Positions 54,701 through 60,017 of a stretch of DNA of 64,000 bases are shown here, piece by piece (position 1 is the stretch's first letter; the number at the start of each line of letters is the position of its first letter). Under the pieces are notes generated by a model. That model did not search any database. It had not been told where the DNA came from and worked only from the letters and a program-made list of their open reading frames with translations. The translations under genes were made by a program, and so were the position numbers. The DNA is from Gerris lacustris (Eukaryota; Arthropoda; Insecta; Hemiptera; Gerridae): the NCBI GenBank assembly GCA_951217055.1, contig OX578284.1, forward strand, positions 19,230,187 to 19,294,186, written 5' to 3'.

Positions 54701-55491
54701 TATCTACTGTTTTTGGCATTGTTTAAGCTTTCTGTTTCTACATTTTAATAAATTTTATATAATAAATTGCCGAAGTTCTGATTACTTGAAAAATGTCTGT
54801 TTCCCACGCCCCACCCTTTATTAAAAGAAAGACATACTAATTAATAGAGAATTTATGTTGTATCATATTAAATATTTTGTTTTGTGGTCCCTGATTCTCC
54901 CTGAGTTTCCAGAAGTCAGGGGAAGTAAATTTCCATTGAAAACTAGTTCATGTCAGTTTATAAAGTAATAAATCAGATAATGAAAAATTAGGAGTGTAAA
55001 TTTAGTTCTTTGGAACTTATGAGTTGAATATAGGCCTCCACTTTAGTGAGGTAAATATATCTAAGTACAAAAAAACTATTACTCCATAAACTCAAAATAT
55101 TAATAGTTATTTATTTATATTTTTATTTCAGTCACTATGTACTCTAAGGACTCAAGAAAGGGTAGACATTGATATGACGTTGAATTCTCAACTAGATGAC
55201 ACTCTAATGTAAGTACAATTTATGCATTTTATCTTTGTTAGAAACTTACACTTACTGTATTTACTTTCTTAGTAATAATTGAATTTTTTTAGTGAACTCT
55301 TATCATTTTCTATTTGAATTATTCTAATAATAACTTACCTTATTCTTTACAGACAATAGTATACATTTATTTCTTTAATTTATATTCTTTTTTATAGATT
55401 GAATGCAGTTAAAAGTAAATCAGGGGAATTTAAATCAGCTTTCTCGTGTCACCAACCTGTTGAAAAGGATGTCTGCCTTCCTCTCTTATAA
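15558..55491 (+). CDS. M13 family (neprilysin-like) protein, predicted inactive; 16 exons, 5' partial
   Basis: Joining 16 exons (15558-15711, 29163-29324, 38773-38921, 44155-44217, 45001-45195, 45544-45671, 46003-46106, 48063-48187, 49021-49119, 50562-50743, 50922-51038, 52862-52966, 53262-53352, 54457-54552, 55132-55208, 55398-55491) gives 1941 nt, 646 residues and TAA. Family landmarks appear in order: [48 protein letters not shown], the [19 protein letters not shown] region, LYGGLG, FFIIYAQSLC and FKSAFSC. The catalytic motifs are replaced: NAY/F-Y by TYVPE, HExxH by LAMIE (52899-52913), the ENxxD helix by unrelated, shorter sequence, and the late DxHSP by LNSQ. The usual C-terminal CxxW is CLPLL. 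M13 proteins are type II membrane or secreted zinc peptidases; this one should keep the fold but not bind zinc. The first exon enters in phase 0, and the family's first Cys pair and membrane anchor are missing, so one or more 5' exons lie upstream. Confidence 0.9.
15978..16437 (-). mobile_element. 5'-truncated Jockey-like LINE, 3' end
   Basis: Reading the minus strand gives [15 protein letters not shown], then (after a frame change) [11 protein letters not shown] and [10 protein letters not shown] with a stop at 16151. These are typical of the C-terminus of Jockey-clade reverse transcriptase ORFs. An A-rich tail lies at the plus-left end (poly-T at about 15977-15983). The flanks ACAAAATT at 15970-15977 and 16438-16445 are identical, a target-site duplication. 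It interrupts a MITE inside intron 1. Confidence 0.85.
16151..16324 (-). pseudogene. C-terminal tail of Jockey-like reverse transcriptase
   Basis: The frame [18 protein letters not shown] to [11 protein letters not shown] stop is intact. The upstream [10 protein letters not shown] part is in another frame, so at least one indel separates them. No RT catalytic domain is left. Confidence 0.8.
16815..16976 (-). repeat. 3' LTR of Gypsy element
   Basis: Matches 21059-21220 base for base by eye. Element-sense features include AATAAA (complement near 16890-16895) as a possible polyadenylation signal. Confidence 0.95.
16977..16996 (-). promoter_or_regulatory. Polypurine tract of Gypsy element
   Basis: The minus strand reads AAAGGGGAGGGGGAG, then TAC, directly before the 3' LTR. 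It is the expected plus-strand primer and overlaps the last codon and stop of pol. Confidence 0.9.
16993..20001 (-). CDS. pol: Gypsy Pol: protease, RT, RNase H, integrase
   Basis: This ORF of 1002 residues has no internal stop. Aspartic protease: DTGAD at 25-29 with ILGADFL about 60 residues later. Reverse transcriptase: [12 protein letters not shown] (Asp 262), FIRMPFGL and YIDD at 322-325. RNase H: TDASD at 476-480, Glu in [15 protein letters not shown], and VADALSR. Integrase: H666/H670 and C700/C703 zinc finger, then D732, D791 and E827 (DD35E). All catalytic residues are present. No ATG is needed: the frame is open upstream ([11 protein letters not shown]) to the slippery site at 20025-20031, so Pol is probably made as Gag-Pol by -1 frameshift and cleaved. 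It is plausibly functional. Confidence 0.95.
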   Translation of the reverse strand: MQQGEHKSSRLWITDKSMGWKYLIDTGADLSVLPANRLRRRVPDPSFRIFAANGTGIRTYGEHRVMVDLGLRRKYNWSFLVADVTTPILGADFLTQHNIIIDLRGKQLRDGLTNTRTPVSISNEKAVVIRAVQEESIYYQLLRTSFPQIMKDFLPTEIKHPTTHRIITSGQPVYAKARRLCPKKLKDAKAEFESMIAQGICRPSSSNWASALHMVPKKNNTWRPCGDYRALNAVTTPDRYPLPHIHDLTQGLDGKKIFSSLDLTKAYHQIPVEPDDIPKTAVITPFGLFEFIRMPFGLRNAGQTMQRFINNVLRGLDFVYVYIDDVLIASTSEEEHLIHVRQVFQRLSEYGIALNASKCTFGKTSICFLGHEISSEGLKPLSDRIKAIQDFKKPETVQEVRRFLALVNYHHRFIPNISGLQAPLTDLIKGSKKKKDNTKVKWSEAAEEAFIVCKKALGDVTTLAFPKPDGQLYLSTDASDTAIGAALHQIEETGPRPLGFFSGKLTDTQKRYSTYDRELLAVYSGVKYFRHMLEGRHFRIYTDHKPLTFAFRQKLDKCSPRQLRHLDFIAQFSTDIQYVAGPENIVADALSRINAINVPSTIDYEQIAESQVDDDLKMLLEEKSSLKLHLTNLPNISKPLYCALDKDKIRPYIPRSHRKNVFSTIHNLSHPGRKTTSKLVRQRFIWPGMDKDCADWVKTCEACQKAKIHRHTKSPIADFPQDTERFNIVHIDLVGPLPQRNGFRYLLTCIDRYTKWAEVIPLTEITAEAVAKAFFGNWVARFGVPSTVISDQGKQFESKLFQDLAKLIGARKTRTTAYHPEANGMVERMHRQLKTALKCQENSNWLETLPSVLLGMRAAVKEDLQASPAELVYGRALKLPGELIVASKQNDQPQHEFVERLRSAMGNLRPISASRHTKRKVFIHPDLKKTSHVFLRDDSVRKPLDTPYTGPHKVLKKGQKTFSILVNGKEKIVSIDRIKPAYVLAEGEEQSTPSRTRKVTFS
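19991..20031 (-). promoter_or_regulatory. Programmed -1 frameshift site (slippery heptamer plus hairpin)
   Basis: The last gag codons are GCA AAA AAC TAA, containing the canonical heptamer A AAA AAC (plus 20025-20031) right before the stop at 20022-20024. A hairpin follows after seven bases: CCCTGCAC (20010-20017), loop TCGCGGCG, then GTGCAG with a CA bulge and GGG (19991-20001). The -1 frame is exactly the pol frame and is open through this point. Confidence 0.88.
20022..20909 (-). CDS. gag: Gypsy Gag
   Basis: A 295-residue ORF starting at ATG 20909 and preceded by an AT-rich leader after the 5' LTR. It has a Gag-like capsid region with [20 protein letters not shown], typical of arthropod Gypsy Gag, a run of basic Arg/Ser repeats near 240-255, and a C-terminal Cys/His motif ([18 protein letters not shown]). 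This takes the place of a standard zinc knuckle and is common in this lineage. It ends at TAA in the slippery-site context, with Pol in the -1 frame. Confidence 0.93.
   Translation of the reverse strand: MLPQPNPVNPNDTSSSFSQSNQSDVTTNQPYLNRVSIKIPPFWKTKPHLWFIQIESQFKIAGIKEDETKFHHIVGALEMDILDHVSDIVASPPRDGAYEALKKRIVNSFADSEEKKIRQLLTSIELGDDKPSLLLRRMRELAGSKVTDQFLRSLWLQRLPSQTQAILSVSDDETDLLKIAVLADKIIEVTGSQVCTINHAPKNAPSTSRDPTPMQSEVSALTKQVNELAAIVRGRYKPRYRSTSRYRCNSRRRSASRKSTNDESDICWYHQEYGKDARKCRKPCTMANKNKEAKN
21040..21058 (-). promoter_or_regulatory. Primer-binding-like site of Gypsy element
   Basis: Just inside the 5' LTR the minus strand reads TGGTGACCCGCGACTTG. TGG at the start and the distance from the LTR fit a tRNA primer-binding site. 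I could not assign the tRNA. Confidence 0.5.
21059..21220 (-). repeat. 5' LTR of Gypsy element
   Basis: Identical by eye to 16815-16976. In element orientation it starts TGTGGCGGACACATC, immediately next to host ACTC at 21221-21224. Confidence 0.95.
21225..22089. other. Intron 1 sequence without features
   Basis: AT-rich, with a (TTA)n/poly-T patch near 21270-21300. No coding frame or repeat family is recognised. Confidence 0.35.
22090..22432. mobile_element. Foldback MITE family A, copy 3 (left part missing, diverged)
   Basis: Contains the family centre (AACATCAAGTTGATG, its inverse near 22200) and the right arm with TTATGGCTAAGCTATGTCTG and ATTCTTAAAATGCACCAAAA. Only the inner portion of the left arm is present. 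Confidence 0.65.
22433..23100. other. Intron 1 AT-rich sequence
   Basis: Contains a long T tract at about 22930-22967. No gene features. Confidence 0.35.
23101..23690. mobile_element. Foldback MITE family A, complete copy 4
   Basis: A 590-bp element with ends GTCCAGAAGTTAGCG and CGCTATCTCCTGGAC, almost entirely an inverted repeat with arms of about 290 bp. It is flanked by TA on both sides (23099-23100 and 23691-23692). TA duplications indicate mobilisation by a Tc1/mariner-superfamily transposase. There is no ORF. Confidence 0.85.
23700..24814. other. Intron 1: poly-C tract and unassigned sequence
   Basis: A C-only tract of about 33 bases lies at 23729-23761, followed by a fragment of MITE family A (AAATTCTAGCTTGATGTTG near 23790). 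The remainder (23830-24814) is unassigned. Confidence 0.5.
24815..25400 (-). pseudogene. Mariner-type transposase remnant
   Basis: Minus-strand pieces in different frames resemble a mariner transposase. [17 protein letters not shown] with MSRTCVFE is the N-terminal helix-turn-helix region. [17 protein letters not shown] is like the catalytic core. [13 protein letters not shown] and KSWKRFIDP come from the C-terminal part. The span is about half the usual length, so the middle with most catalytic residues is deleted, and stops and frameshifts are frequent. No intact TIRs were seen. Confidence 0.7.
25545..25996. mobile_element. Foldback MITE family A, copy 5
   Basis: Left end CAGTCAAGGAGATAGCGTGC, right end GCACGCTATCTCCTGGAC followed by TA. 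It is shorter than copy 4 (about 450 bp), with inner arm deletions. Confidence 0.8.
25997..26551. other. Intron 1 sequence, no feature
   Basis: AT-rich, no recognised element or exon. Confidence 0.35.
26552..26912. repeat. Composite repeat family D, third copy
   Basis: Has the GTACATTATGCGTCTAGTGC linker with GCACCCGAGCGACAGCG, then a unit bounded by ACTTTATCTACGATTG (26686) and CAATCGTAGATAAAGT (26910). It matches both tandem units at 2250-3270. Confidence 0.75.
27297..27726. repeat. Foldback element, about 430 bp
   Basis: GTGTACTTCAGGTTTTC at the left pairs with GAAAACCTCAAGTACAC at the right. Inner parts also pair (ATCAACTGCACTAAGAATG with CATTCTTAGTGCAGTTGAT). The centre is near 27511 (ACCGGTTTCGAC). 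No TSD is clear. Confidence 0.75.
27727..29162. other. End of intron 1, no exon identified
   Basis: Contains GC-richer patches at 28000-28400 and an open frame at about 28571-28740 with basic residues, but no family resemblance and no need for an extra exon, because exon 1 and exon 2 join in phase with continuous homology. Ends with the TTTTATTTTTCAG acceptor. Confidence 0.4.
29163..29324 (+). CDS. M13-like gene, exon 2
   Basis: Encodes [11 protein letters not shown] through [20 protein letters not shown] to KKVITQL. YESCM with the downstream PLKKVI matches the family's YxxCM...PL..I block. The acceptor is TTTTTCAG and the donor GTAAGC. It enters and leaves in phase 1, which joins exons 1 and 3 to give HKHREK and QLGGW. 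Confidence 0.9.
29350..29749. mobile_element. hAT-type MITE with internal minisatellite
   Basis: Ends TAGGGTTGGGACATCG and CATCGATGTTCCAACCTTA are inverted. The flanks TTTCCAAT (29342-29349) and GTTCCAAT (29750-29757) match at 7 of 8 bases, fitting an 8-bp duplication. The right half has about five copies of a CGATACATCGAAC-type repeat (29590-29725). It begins 25 bp beyond the exon 2 donor. Confidence 0.75.
29758..30849. other. Intron 2 AT-rich sequence
   Basis: No gene or clear repeat seen. Confidence 0.35.
30850..31053 (+). mobile_element. Repeat family C, copy 1
   Basis: Contains AAATGACTTTGACTAAATAA, AGTCCAATGTACTTTGAGAC and three GGGGAGTAAC-type blocks that pair with CTTTAGATTGTTACTCCCC-like blocks. 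It ends AAAGAAGTGCCGAA. Other copies lie at 35757, 42228/42891, 43530 (inverted) and 58090. Confidence 0.7.
31054..32728. other. Intron 2 sequence, no gene
   Basis: Small overlapping frames on both strands near 31526-31780 in a GC-richer patch lack family resemblance. The block 32430-32720 is GC-richer and may be an old repeat. Confidence 0.35.
32729..32897. repeat. Foldback MITE-like element, 169 bp
   Basis: AAGCCTCGACCAGACTGCC at the left pairs with GGCAGTTCGGACGAGG at the right. The inner GCGCATGCCCAGTTTGAGA also pairs with sequence around 32815-32840. Confidence 0.7.
32898..34914. other. Intron 2 sequence with GA microsatellite
   Basis: An AG-rich simple repeat lies at 33704-33776. The region 34500-34870 has GC-richer text like the 3' part of an old non-LTR element but no coding match. 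Confidence 0.4.
34915..35060 (+). repeat. Old retroelement 3'-end-like fragment
   Basis: GGGTTTCGTAGATCC followed by GTCTGTCCGTCCGTCGC and ATCTCCCGAACCGTTTGAGC resembles untranslated ends of arthropod non-LTR elements. No ORF. Confidence 0.35.
35405..35475 (+). repeat. Possible tRNA-derived SINE head
   Basis: CGTTCGATTCCCA (35459-35471) resembles a Pol III box B, with a weak box-A-like stretch about 50 bases upstream. A cloverleaf is not complete, so this is not a tRNA gene. Confidence 0.35.
35757..35994 (+). mobile_element. Repeat family C, copy 2
   Basis: Starts TACTTCTTTAGATTGTTAC, passes AATAACTATTAAGACAAAGG, and ends TAATGAAGTGCC. Same order as the copy at 30850. Confidence 0.75.
35995..37359. 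other. Intron 2 AT-rich sequence
   Basis: A T/G homopolymer junction lies at 37023-37066. No exon is recognised. Confidence 0.35.
37360..37860. repeat. Weak foldback, about 500 bp
   Basis: ATGTCTAAAACGGATTTTTG near 37378 pairs with GGAAATCCGTTTTAGACC near 37820. Inner AGTTGGGTCTAATTTG pairs with CAATAGACCCAAATTC. Partly diverged. Confidence 0.5.
37861..38772. other. End of intron 2
   Basis: Includes a TA-rich (TATG)n patch at 37875-37925 and an unassigned block at 37930-38350. Nothing coding before the exon 3 acceptor. Confidence 0.35.
38773..38921 (+). CDS. M13-like gene, exon 3
   Basis: Begins inside the GGW of the family motif ([20 protein letters not shown]) and ends DPLQSIIQ in phase 0. 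The acceptor is GATACAG and the donor GTAACA. It aligns to the segment before the I.Q..LGLP motif. Confidence 0.9.
39430..39640. mobile_element. MITE with CAGTGGCGTAGC ends and 8-bp TSD
   Basis: 211 bp. Left CAGTGGCGTAGCTATGGGCC, right CTAGGTACGCAACTG. Identical flanks ATTGTGAT at 39422-39429 and 39641-39648. Same family as 14389-14572. Confidence 0.88.
40335..41820. repeat. Foldback element split by a Penelope-type unit
   Basis: The left arm (40335-40521, containing GGCTATATTTCACCTCC) and right arm (41679-41820, containing GGAGGTGAAATATAGCC) are inverted. The right arm carries CCTGAAGATGCCTC, loop, GAGGTGAAA, a hairpin motif also seen at 15094 and 46957. Confidence 0.65.
40602..41456 (+). 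mobile_element. Solo terminal unit of the Penelope-like family
   Basis: Starts AAATACGTGTGGCATCGC and ends AAGGAACTTAGTTCC. It is collinear with 13299-14210, the sequence downstream of the Penelope-like coding core, including ATACATGGCGGTGTTAG, TTCTGCTTGTATCAGG-like and GGATTCACTCCCGGGCTCCA blocks. There is no coding core, so this is a 5'-truncated or solo terminal copy. Confidence 0.75.
42228..43053 (+). mobile_element. Repeat family C, copy 3, interrupted
   Basis: The left part 42228-42290 ends ACTATTAAGA and the right part 42891-43053 begins AAGGGTGTTTAG. Together they recreate the order of copy 2. About 600 bp of other repeat (42291-42890) lies between. Confidence 0.7.
42291..42890. mobile_element. 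Insertion in family C copy 3
   Basis: About 600 bp with near-terminal inverted ACTTTCTCATATA / TATATGAGAAAGT. It contains CCGGGTGGGGAATCATACCC and a GACA microsatellite (42754-42773). Short TAAG-like repeats flank it. Class unassigned. Confidence 0.55.
43530..43710 (-). mobile_element. Repeat family C, copy 4 (inverted)
   Basis: The reverse complement of copies 1-3. ACTTCTTTAGATTGATACTC begins it, and ATTGGGCTAAACATTCC with TAATAGTTATGT ends it. With copy 3 it brackets 43054-43529. Confidence 0.75.
44155..44217 (+). CDS. M13-like gene, exon 4
   Basis: A 21-codon phase 0 exon, [20 protein letters not shown] plus A. LGLP...YF corresponds to the conserved LGLPSREYY segment. The acceptor is TTATTACAG and the donor GTAAGT. 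Confidence 0.9.
45001..45195 (+). CDS. M13-like gene, exon 5
   Basis: A 65-codon phase 0 exon beginning [18 protein letters not shown], with [14 protein letters not shown] matching the family's helix that ends in E..LA. The acceptor is TTGTTTGCAG and the donor GTAATT. Confidence 0.92.
45544..45671 (+). CDS. M13-like gene, exon 6
   Basis: Encodes [16 protein letters not shown] through [14 protein letters not shown]. It covers the W..L..........V.V....Y region of M13 proteins. The donor is GTAATG, leaving phase 2. Confidence 0.9.
46003..46106 (+). CDS. M13-like gene, exon 7
   Basis: Encodes [20 protein letters not shown] and on to [15 protein letters not shown] corresponds to the well-conserved L.NYL.WR helix. 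The donor is GTAAGC, leaving phase 1. Confidence 0.92.
46485..47042. mobile_element. Foldback element in intron 7
   Basis: GATGGCTGTTAAGGTGTAAT pairs with ATTACACCTTACCAGCCATC at the far end. Arms of about 275 bp meet near 46764 in a short loop. Both arms carry a hairpin motif, GAGGATGACTC, loop, GAGTTGAAACG on the plus strand at 46957-46986. No ORF. Confidence 0.85.
47601..47690 (+). repeat. tRNA-derived SINE fragment
   Basis: CCAGCGTGACTGAGGTG (box-A-like) and GGGTTCGATCCC (box B, 47667-47678) sit about 55 bases apart, and unrelated sequence follows. The acceptor stems do not pair, so not a tRNA gene. Inside intron 7. Confidence 0.55.
47964..47992 (+). repeat. (ACT)n microsatellite
   Basis: About nine ACT units in the 3' part of intron 7, near the exon 8 acceptor. 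Confidence 0.95.
48063..48187 (+). CDS. M13-like gene, exon 8
   Basis: Encodes [20 protein letters not shown] through to KQKV. PRW..CV matches the conserved PRWR.C block just after the LYG motif. The donor is GTAAGT, phase 0. Confidence 0.93.
49021..49119 (+). CDS. M13-like gene, exon 9
   Basis: A 33-codon phase 0 exon, [16 protein letters not shown] to VKEHFLDK. It matches the V..M...I..A......W.....K..A..K region, but the usual W is absent ([10 protein letters not shown]). The donor is GTAATG. Confidence 0.9.
49340..49645 (-). repeat. tRNA-derived SINE (minus strand) with repeated body
   Basis: The minus strand shows CTGTGGCTAGAGAACTTGTC (box-A-like), then GGTTCAACCCCCA (box B, near 49362), like a tRNA-derived Pol III promoter. 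The body (49461-49645) recurs at 50356-50525. In intron 9. Confidence 0.55.
50356..50525 (-). repeat. SINE body, second copy lacking the tRNA head
   Basis: Matches 49461-49645 (AGGCAAGTCTTGAACAGTTG, GAAGATACTCTAAGATTGAG, AGTTTGTTACC). It stops before the box region. The same orientation in the same intron suggests either two insertions or a local duplication. Confidence 0.7.
50562..50743 (+). CDS. M13-like gene, exon 10
   Basis: Starts [14 protein letters not shown], equivalent to the family's L....IGYP strand-turn, and continues [19 protein letters not shown] to NPSEEHR. The donor is GTAAAC, phase 2. Confidence 0.92.
50922..51038 (+). CDS. M13-like gene, exon 11 (substrate-binding motif lost)
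   Basis: Encodes [20 protein letters not shown] and on to [18 protein letters not shown]. The family reads W.....VNA(F/Y)Y.......I.FPAGIL.PPF. Here the Asn-Ala that contacts substrate is replaced (VTYVPE), while [13 protein letters not shown] keeps the strand. The donor is GTGAGT. Confidence 0.92.
51599..52610. mobile_element. 1012-bp TIR element with 7-bp flanking duplication
   Basis: The ends are inverted over about 40 bp: CACTAGACGTTAGGGAGCAC, then a poly-A and GTCGCCGAAGA, against TCTTCGGCGAC, poly-T and GTGCTCCCTAACGTCTAGTG. The flanks TGGTGTA at 51592-51598 and 52611-52617 are identical. The interior is AT-rich with no transposase ORF, so it is non-autonomous. CACTA termini suggest CMC/EnSpm, but 7 bp is longer than its usual duplication. 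It lies in intron 11. Confidence 0.85.
52862..52966 (+). CDS. M13-like gene, exon 12 (zinc site lost)
   Basis: Encodes [20 protein letters not shown] and on to AGDGAILPR. The family sequence here is NYGGIG..IGHE(I/L)TH.FDD.G...D..G.L. The YGGLG and G.L frame is kept, but the position of HExxH reads LAMIE (52899-52913), so both zinc His and the catalytic Glu are missing. The donor is GTAACA. Confidence 0.92.
53262..53352 (+). CDS. M13-like gene, exon 13 (ENxxD region replaced)
   Basis: Encodes [20 protein letters not shown] and on to [10 protein letters not shown]. This should hold the third zinc ligand motif ENIADNGG before a helix; no such motif is present and the segment is shorter than usual. 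[12 protein letters not shown], across the next junction, resembles the helix after the motif. Confidence 0.88.
53731..54060 (+). repeat. 43-bp minisatellite, about 7.5 units
   Basis: The unit starts GATTGAATCCACTATGGTTC and continues CATGCCGTACTAAGGCTACTG. Copies differ at a few positions. It lies wholly in intron 13 of the M13-like gene. Confidence 0.95.
54457..54552 (+). CDS. M13-like gene, exon 14
   Basis: A 32-codon phase 0 exon, [17 protein letters not shown] to [18 protein letters not shown] equals the family's LFFL.FAQ preceding the WC motif. The donor is GTACCT. Confidence 0.92.
54608..54815. mobile_element. MITE, 208 bp, TIR about 28 bp
   Basis: GGTGGGGCATGGAAAACGG, then ACATTTTTT, against AAAAATGTCTG and TTTCCCACGCCCCACC. 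No target duplication is clear. In intron 14. Confidence 0.7.
55132..55208 (+). CDS. M13-like gene, exon 15 (late His lost)
   Basis: Encodes [20 protein letters not shown] and LDDTL. SLC takes the place of VWC, keeping the disulfide Cys. The family's D.HSP..FR, which supplies a transition-state His and substrate-binding Arg, reads as [10 protein letters not shown]. The donor is GTAAGT, phase 2. Confidence 0.9.
55398..55491 (+). CDS. M13-like gene, terminal exon
   Basis: Encodes [20 protein letters not shown], then [10 protein letters not shown] and TAA at 55489-55491. F..AF.C keeps the family Cys. The usual end C.(V/I)W is replaced by CLPLL. Confidence 0.92.
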
Positions 55492-55920
55492 AAAGCTAAA
55501 TGTATCATTCTTTTTAAAACGATTTTTCATCTTTTCATGGCACAATTTCTAAAATGTATAATGATAAAACCTAAATGTTTTTCATTTTTGAAACTACCCT
55601 TCTATATACATATACATAAATGTAAATTGGCCTTACTGATAAGAAATATAATTTTAAACATATATTTCAGTTTATAAACAAGAGTTTCATAAATTGCTTT
55701 AATTTTATGATTTTAGAACTGTATAATGATTATCTATTACTAAATTATATTGAAGGTACAAGAATTACAAAAATACAGTTTATAAAAAATGTATTCCAAA
55801 TTTTAATCCTCTTTTTGAATTTTTACAAGACAAATTTTCTTGTAGGATATAACCAGCTCTACACTACCATTTTGGTAAACGATGTTCTAAAAATATGTTT
55901 AGAAAAACAAATTTCCTGAG

Positions 55921-55926
55921 AATAAA
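55921..55926 (+). terminator. Possible polyadenylation signal of M13-like gene
   Basis: First AATAAA downstream of the stop at 55491, giving a 3' UTR of about 430 bases. Other A/T-rich hexamers lie further on, so this is only the nearest candidate. Confidence 0.4.
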
Positions 55927-58089
55927 AATAATTTTATCCCGCATTTATACAGATTCATAAATAATTTATACTTAATTATACTTACTATGCATTTATTCTT
56001 ATTCATTAATAATTTATACTTAATTATAATTATTACGTATTTATAATTATTTATTAATAATTTATACTTAATTATAATTATTACGCATTTATAATTATTC
56101 ATTAATAATTTTATACTTAATTATACCTATTACACATTTATACTTATTTATAACTAAAATTGTAAATATTTTCTTATTCAGTGAGGCCATCTTGATTATG
56201 AGTGCTTCTTTAGTTGTACCTCAGAAAATATTGAAAAAAATAATTTTATTGTGTGACCAGAGAAATTTAATATATATAATATTTTTTAACTTGTTAAAAA
56301 ATTAACTTTTTTTGAAGACTTGGAAAGAGGTTAATATGTATATTTTTTGTTGTGTTTAATTATAATTGTTTATTTATAATTTTCAATTATAAATATTTTT
56401 ATGTGTTTTAGCTACAATTTAAAAAAAAAAACATGGTGATACTGCGTGATTTACATTAATTACTGATTGAATCTGTAGTGATCTTGTTATTTTTTAATGA
56501 TAATTATGGTACCAATGACCAATGTTAAAGGTTCCGAATGGGATTATATTTTGACTATTTCCTTTGAAACCGATGTGTAATTACTGCAACCTAGTATACG
56601 TAGAAACATCTTAACATAAATTCAAGGCTAGATACAAAAAACTCATAACACATTCAGAATAGTTTTCCCCAATTCTTCTAACAATTCCAAATGTTTCTTC
56701 TTATACAACATAATACCTTTGTGTAGACAATTTAAGTTCAATATTCTTTGCTAACGATTGTGTTCAACTGGAACTAATCCAGTGCTCTTTAAATCTAGCA
56801 AGAATATACATTAAGCACATTTTCATTTGATAACTTACATTAATAAAACCCTTGTAGAAAATTATAAATACCTAAAAAAAATCTTTTAGGTAAATTAATG
56901 TCAATAATATTTTTATTTATATTTTTTTTTGCATATCATAAATGCATGCATTGCTAAGTTTAACATACATACCTTAACAACTCAGTATGTTCTTAAATTT
57001 AAATGAAAATTAATTCCTATAAAAACATTTTAAAGTAATTCCCTTATTAAAATATTTGCACTTAAAATATTTATGATTAATAAATTACTATTAATATAAT
57101 ATTTTCATAATCTTCTTTATCCTCTTTCCATTAACGAGTCTTCAAAAGTTTTAAAAATTATTATTAATTTTTAATTTAGAGTATGGTAATTAGTAATTGT
57201 TTTAACATACTCTTAATTGTAGTTGATACGTAACAAATATCATCTATTTAATACCTAATTTGTTCCCTTTGTATTATCCTGTATATATTGAATAGTTTTA
57301 TTTACTATATTAATTAACTACTTTAAAATAAGCTTGAATAAAAAGCTTAAATTGTATATTTAAAAGAAAAAAATGATCATATTCGTATATTGAGAAAAAA
57401 ATAATATATTTTAATTGTGCTCATTTTAATTATGTGTAAAACTTTGAGTAAAAAAGGTGTAGAATTAAGATGTTTGTGAAGTTTTAAAATCAATTTTTGC
57501 ATGATGATTTTTATGTATGTGTAAACTTATGAAAATAATGAAAAAAGAAACAGTAAGAATTTTTTATAAAAACATTTCTGCACTTTTAATATTATGTATT
57601 GGCAAATAATCTGTTGAAAAGAGGTAATTTTAGTCATTATCAATATAATATTTAGGATCAACTAGTTGTATCGATGCCAATTGAAATGCTGGTCCCAACT
57701 GAAGATTATAAAACACATTATAATCTTAAGTGTAGCTTAGTGGGATCTTAAATTAAATGTGCAGGAGATAGGTAAAAGGAATAATTGGTATTTTACAGAA
57801 GAGCATCTTTTGTTGTTTGTTAGAATATCTATATTTTTAATTTTTTCTGAAAATAGTAAATTATGGTACTTTTTTAGATTGTTGGAATTTATTTATTTAT
57901 TTTTGTTTTGTTGACAAGTTTTATTTTGATGTGACAGGAGAAAAGAAAATATATATTTAGTCTTGTTTTTGACTCCTCACAAGATTGTGTTTATTTCATA
58001 TTAATATTATAAGTTTAAATTCACGTAGCTCGGCGTAGTAGACCCAAGATCTACGATACCAGGGCTACAACTTCCCTATGTTGTTTTAG
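55927..58089. other. AT-rich 3' flank
   Basis: A short imperfect tandem repeat around TTAATAATTTATACTTAATT lies at 55960-56150 (about four units). No gene seen. Part could be an extended 3' UTR. Confidence 0.4.
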
Positions 58090-58303
58090 TATAAAAATGA
58101 CTTAGACTAAATAACTATAAAGACAAAGGGATATTTAGTCCAATGGACTTTGGGACAAAGGAATGTCCCACTTTTATTTTGATAAGGGGAGTAACAGTCT
58201 AAAGAAGAACATTCTGTACACCTTCTTTAGATTGTTACTCCCCTCTGTTTTTTTTTGTTTTGTTTTTTTATAAGGGGAGTAACAATCTAAAGAAGTGCCG
58301 AAT
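58090..58303 (+). mobile_element. Repeat family C, copy 5
   Basis: Begins AAATGACTTAGACTAAATAA and ends AGAAGTGCCGAA. It contains all three GGGGAGTAAC blocks, one interrupted by TTTTGTTTTG. Confidence 0.75.
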
Positions 58304-58344
58304 AGCCCGAAGCCCGATAGCCCCCCCGTTCCTACGCCACTGTC
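58304..58344. mobile_element. Terminal fragment of CAGTGGCGTAGC-type MITE
   Basis: GATAGCCCCCCCGTTCCTAC followed by GCCACTG is the right end of the MITE family at 14389 and 39430. The rest of the element is absent. Confidence 0.5.
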
Positions 58345-59516
58345 TAGTACACAACACATACACTATGAAAATTTGTTATCTGCCGCATGGTTACCCTTTT
58401 AAATCCGGTGAAAATGTGTTTGGTGTTAGCTTGATGTCTCCTTTTCCTTGTTTGACAGTGAAAAATATTCTATTTGATAGCATTACGGTAAACTTTGGAT
58501 ATGCTCTTTTTGAGTAACTAAAAGTTTGTTTTTTCAAATATTTTGACCACTTTGCCACTTACTGACTCAATTGTTGTAATGAGTTAATAAGTTACTATCT
58601 GTAATTCAAATACCTAGCTATTCCCGTGCTCTGAATAGATTGGCAAGTACCTCGTAAGCTGCAGGGGATTGATTTTAGTGCTATACCCTGTAAAAAAAAA
58701 TACCTTGTATCCAAGAACTGGTGCATTTAGTGAACTGTGCACAAAATGGAAGATCTTAGTTTATTATATTACATATAATTGTTATTAAAATTTTAATTTT
58801 AAAAGTGCAGAATATCTTTTAAATTCTTATGGGAGTTAGAGAAGAATAAAAACTATTTATTTAATAAAATATAATTTCATCTCTGCTAATACATTTGACC
58901 AATTCCTGACATGACACAAATTGTTATGAAAGAACTCTTACTGTTTATATTAAATTAAGTATATATATTGCTAAATAATATTATATTAAGAAATAAAAGA
59001 ATCTCCTTTATTTGATAAGCTTACAATTAATTTAAAATAAATTTTAAGCTTTAAATAACTGATTAATTTTATATTGTAGTCATACATTTTTAAATTATTA
59101 GGTTTTTTTTTATATAATTTATTACTGCTTTCCCTACTTTTTTTTAGAGGGTCAGTTTGTAGTTTGAGGATTTTAAATCTATATTATTTTTTTTAAATTA
59201 TTTTTGGTTAAAGACTGTCGCTATGTTTAATTTGATTTCATGGTTCTTCAACATTAGATTATGCTAACTCTATAAGGATTGGGACGATAATAATAAATAC
59301 CTTTAAGAGAATAGTAATAATTTAAAATATTAACTAAAAAACACTAAATCATTTGGAAATTATATAAAAATATATTTGAAGAAGAGAATGGAGAAATACC
59401 AATAAAAATGCATGCCCCTGTTTCTGTTCGAATCTTATTGGTAAAGAGAATTTTTTAAACATTAGCGTTAGTTTTCTTTCAGAAATGAATAGATTTAATA
59501 GTATATTATGTTACTA
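58345..59516. other. AT-rich, no gene seen
   Basis: No coding or repeat signal I can support. Confidence 0.35.
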
Positions 59517-60017
59517 GGCTGTGAAGTGAGATTTTTCTTTACCGCGGCAATTACATTTACTGTTGAGCGAAGCGTGACAGTAAATATTGCCATGGTAAAG
59601 AAAAAACACTTTACAGTCGTGTAGCATATGCTATTTTTTCCGTGGTAGCAGACAATGAAAAAACATTAAATATTAATCAATAATCAATATAATAATATCA
59701 AATATTAGTACATACTTAAGATTTAAAACAAAGAAACCTTAAAAAGAGGTTACACTATACGAAAAGATAAATAAAACGCATTGGCATCTAGCGGATTTTA
59801 TTTGTACTAAGAAGCTATCTACGAAGATTGCAGCGCTAAAACGGAAGTTTTGATAACTACCAGCACGAAAGAAAAATTTTCTTACGTCCTAGGACGTAAA
59901 AAAATGTTTCTTTACAGCTAGGAGTAATGAAAAGATTTTTTAAGTCCATGTAATGAAAAAATGGATTTTAGCTATGTTTTTTTTTTTAGGCTTTAAAGTT
60001 ACTATTTCACAGCCTAC
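59517..60017. repeat. Inverted-repeat element, about 500 bp
   Basis: GGCTGTGAAGTGAGA near 59518 pairs with TTTCACAGCC near 60005, and ATTTTTTCCGTGGTAG (59633) pairs with CTACCACGGAAAAAATT. A local hairpin (TTTACCGCGGCAA.. / ..TTGCCATGGTAAA) lies at 59540-59600. Partly diverged. Confidence 0.5.
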
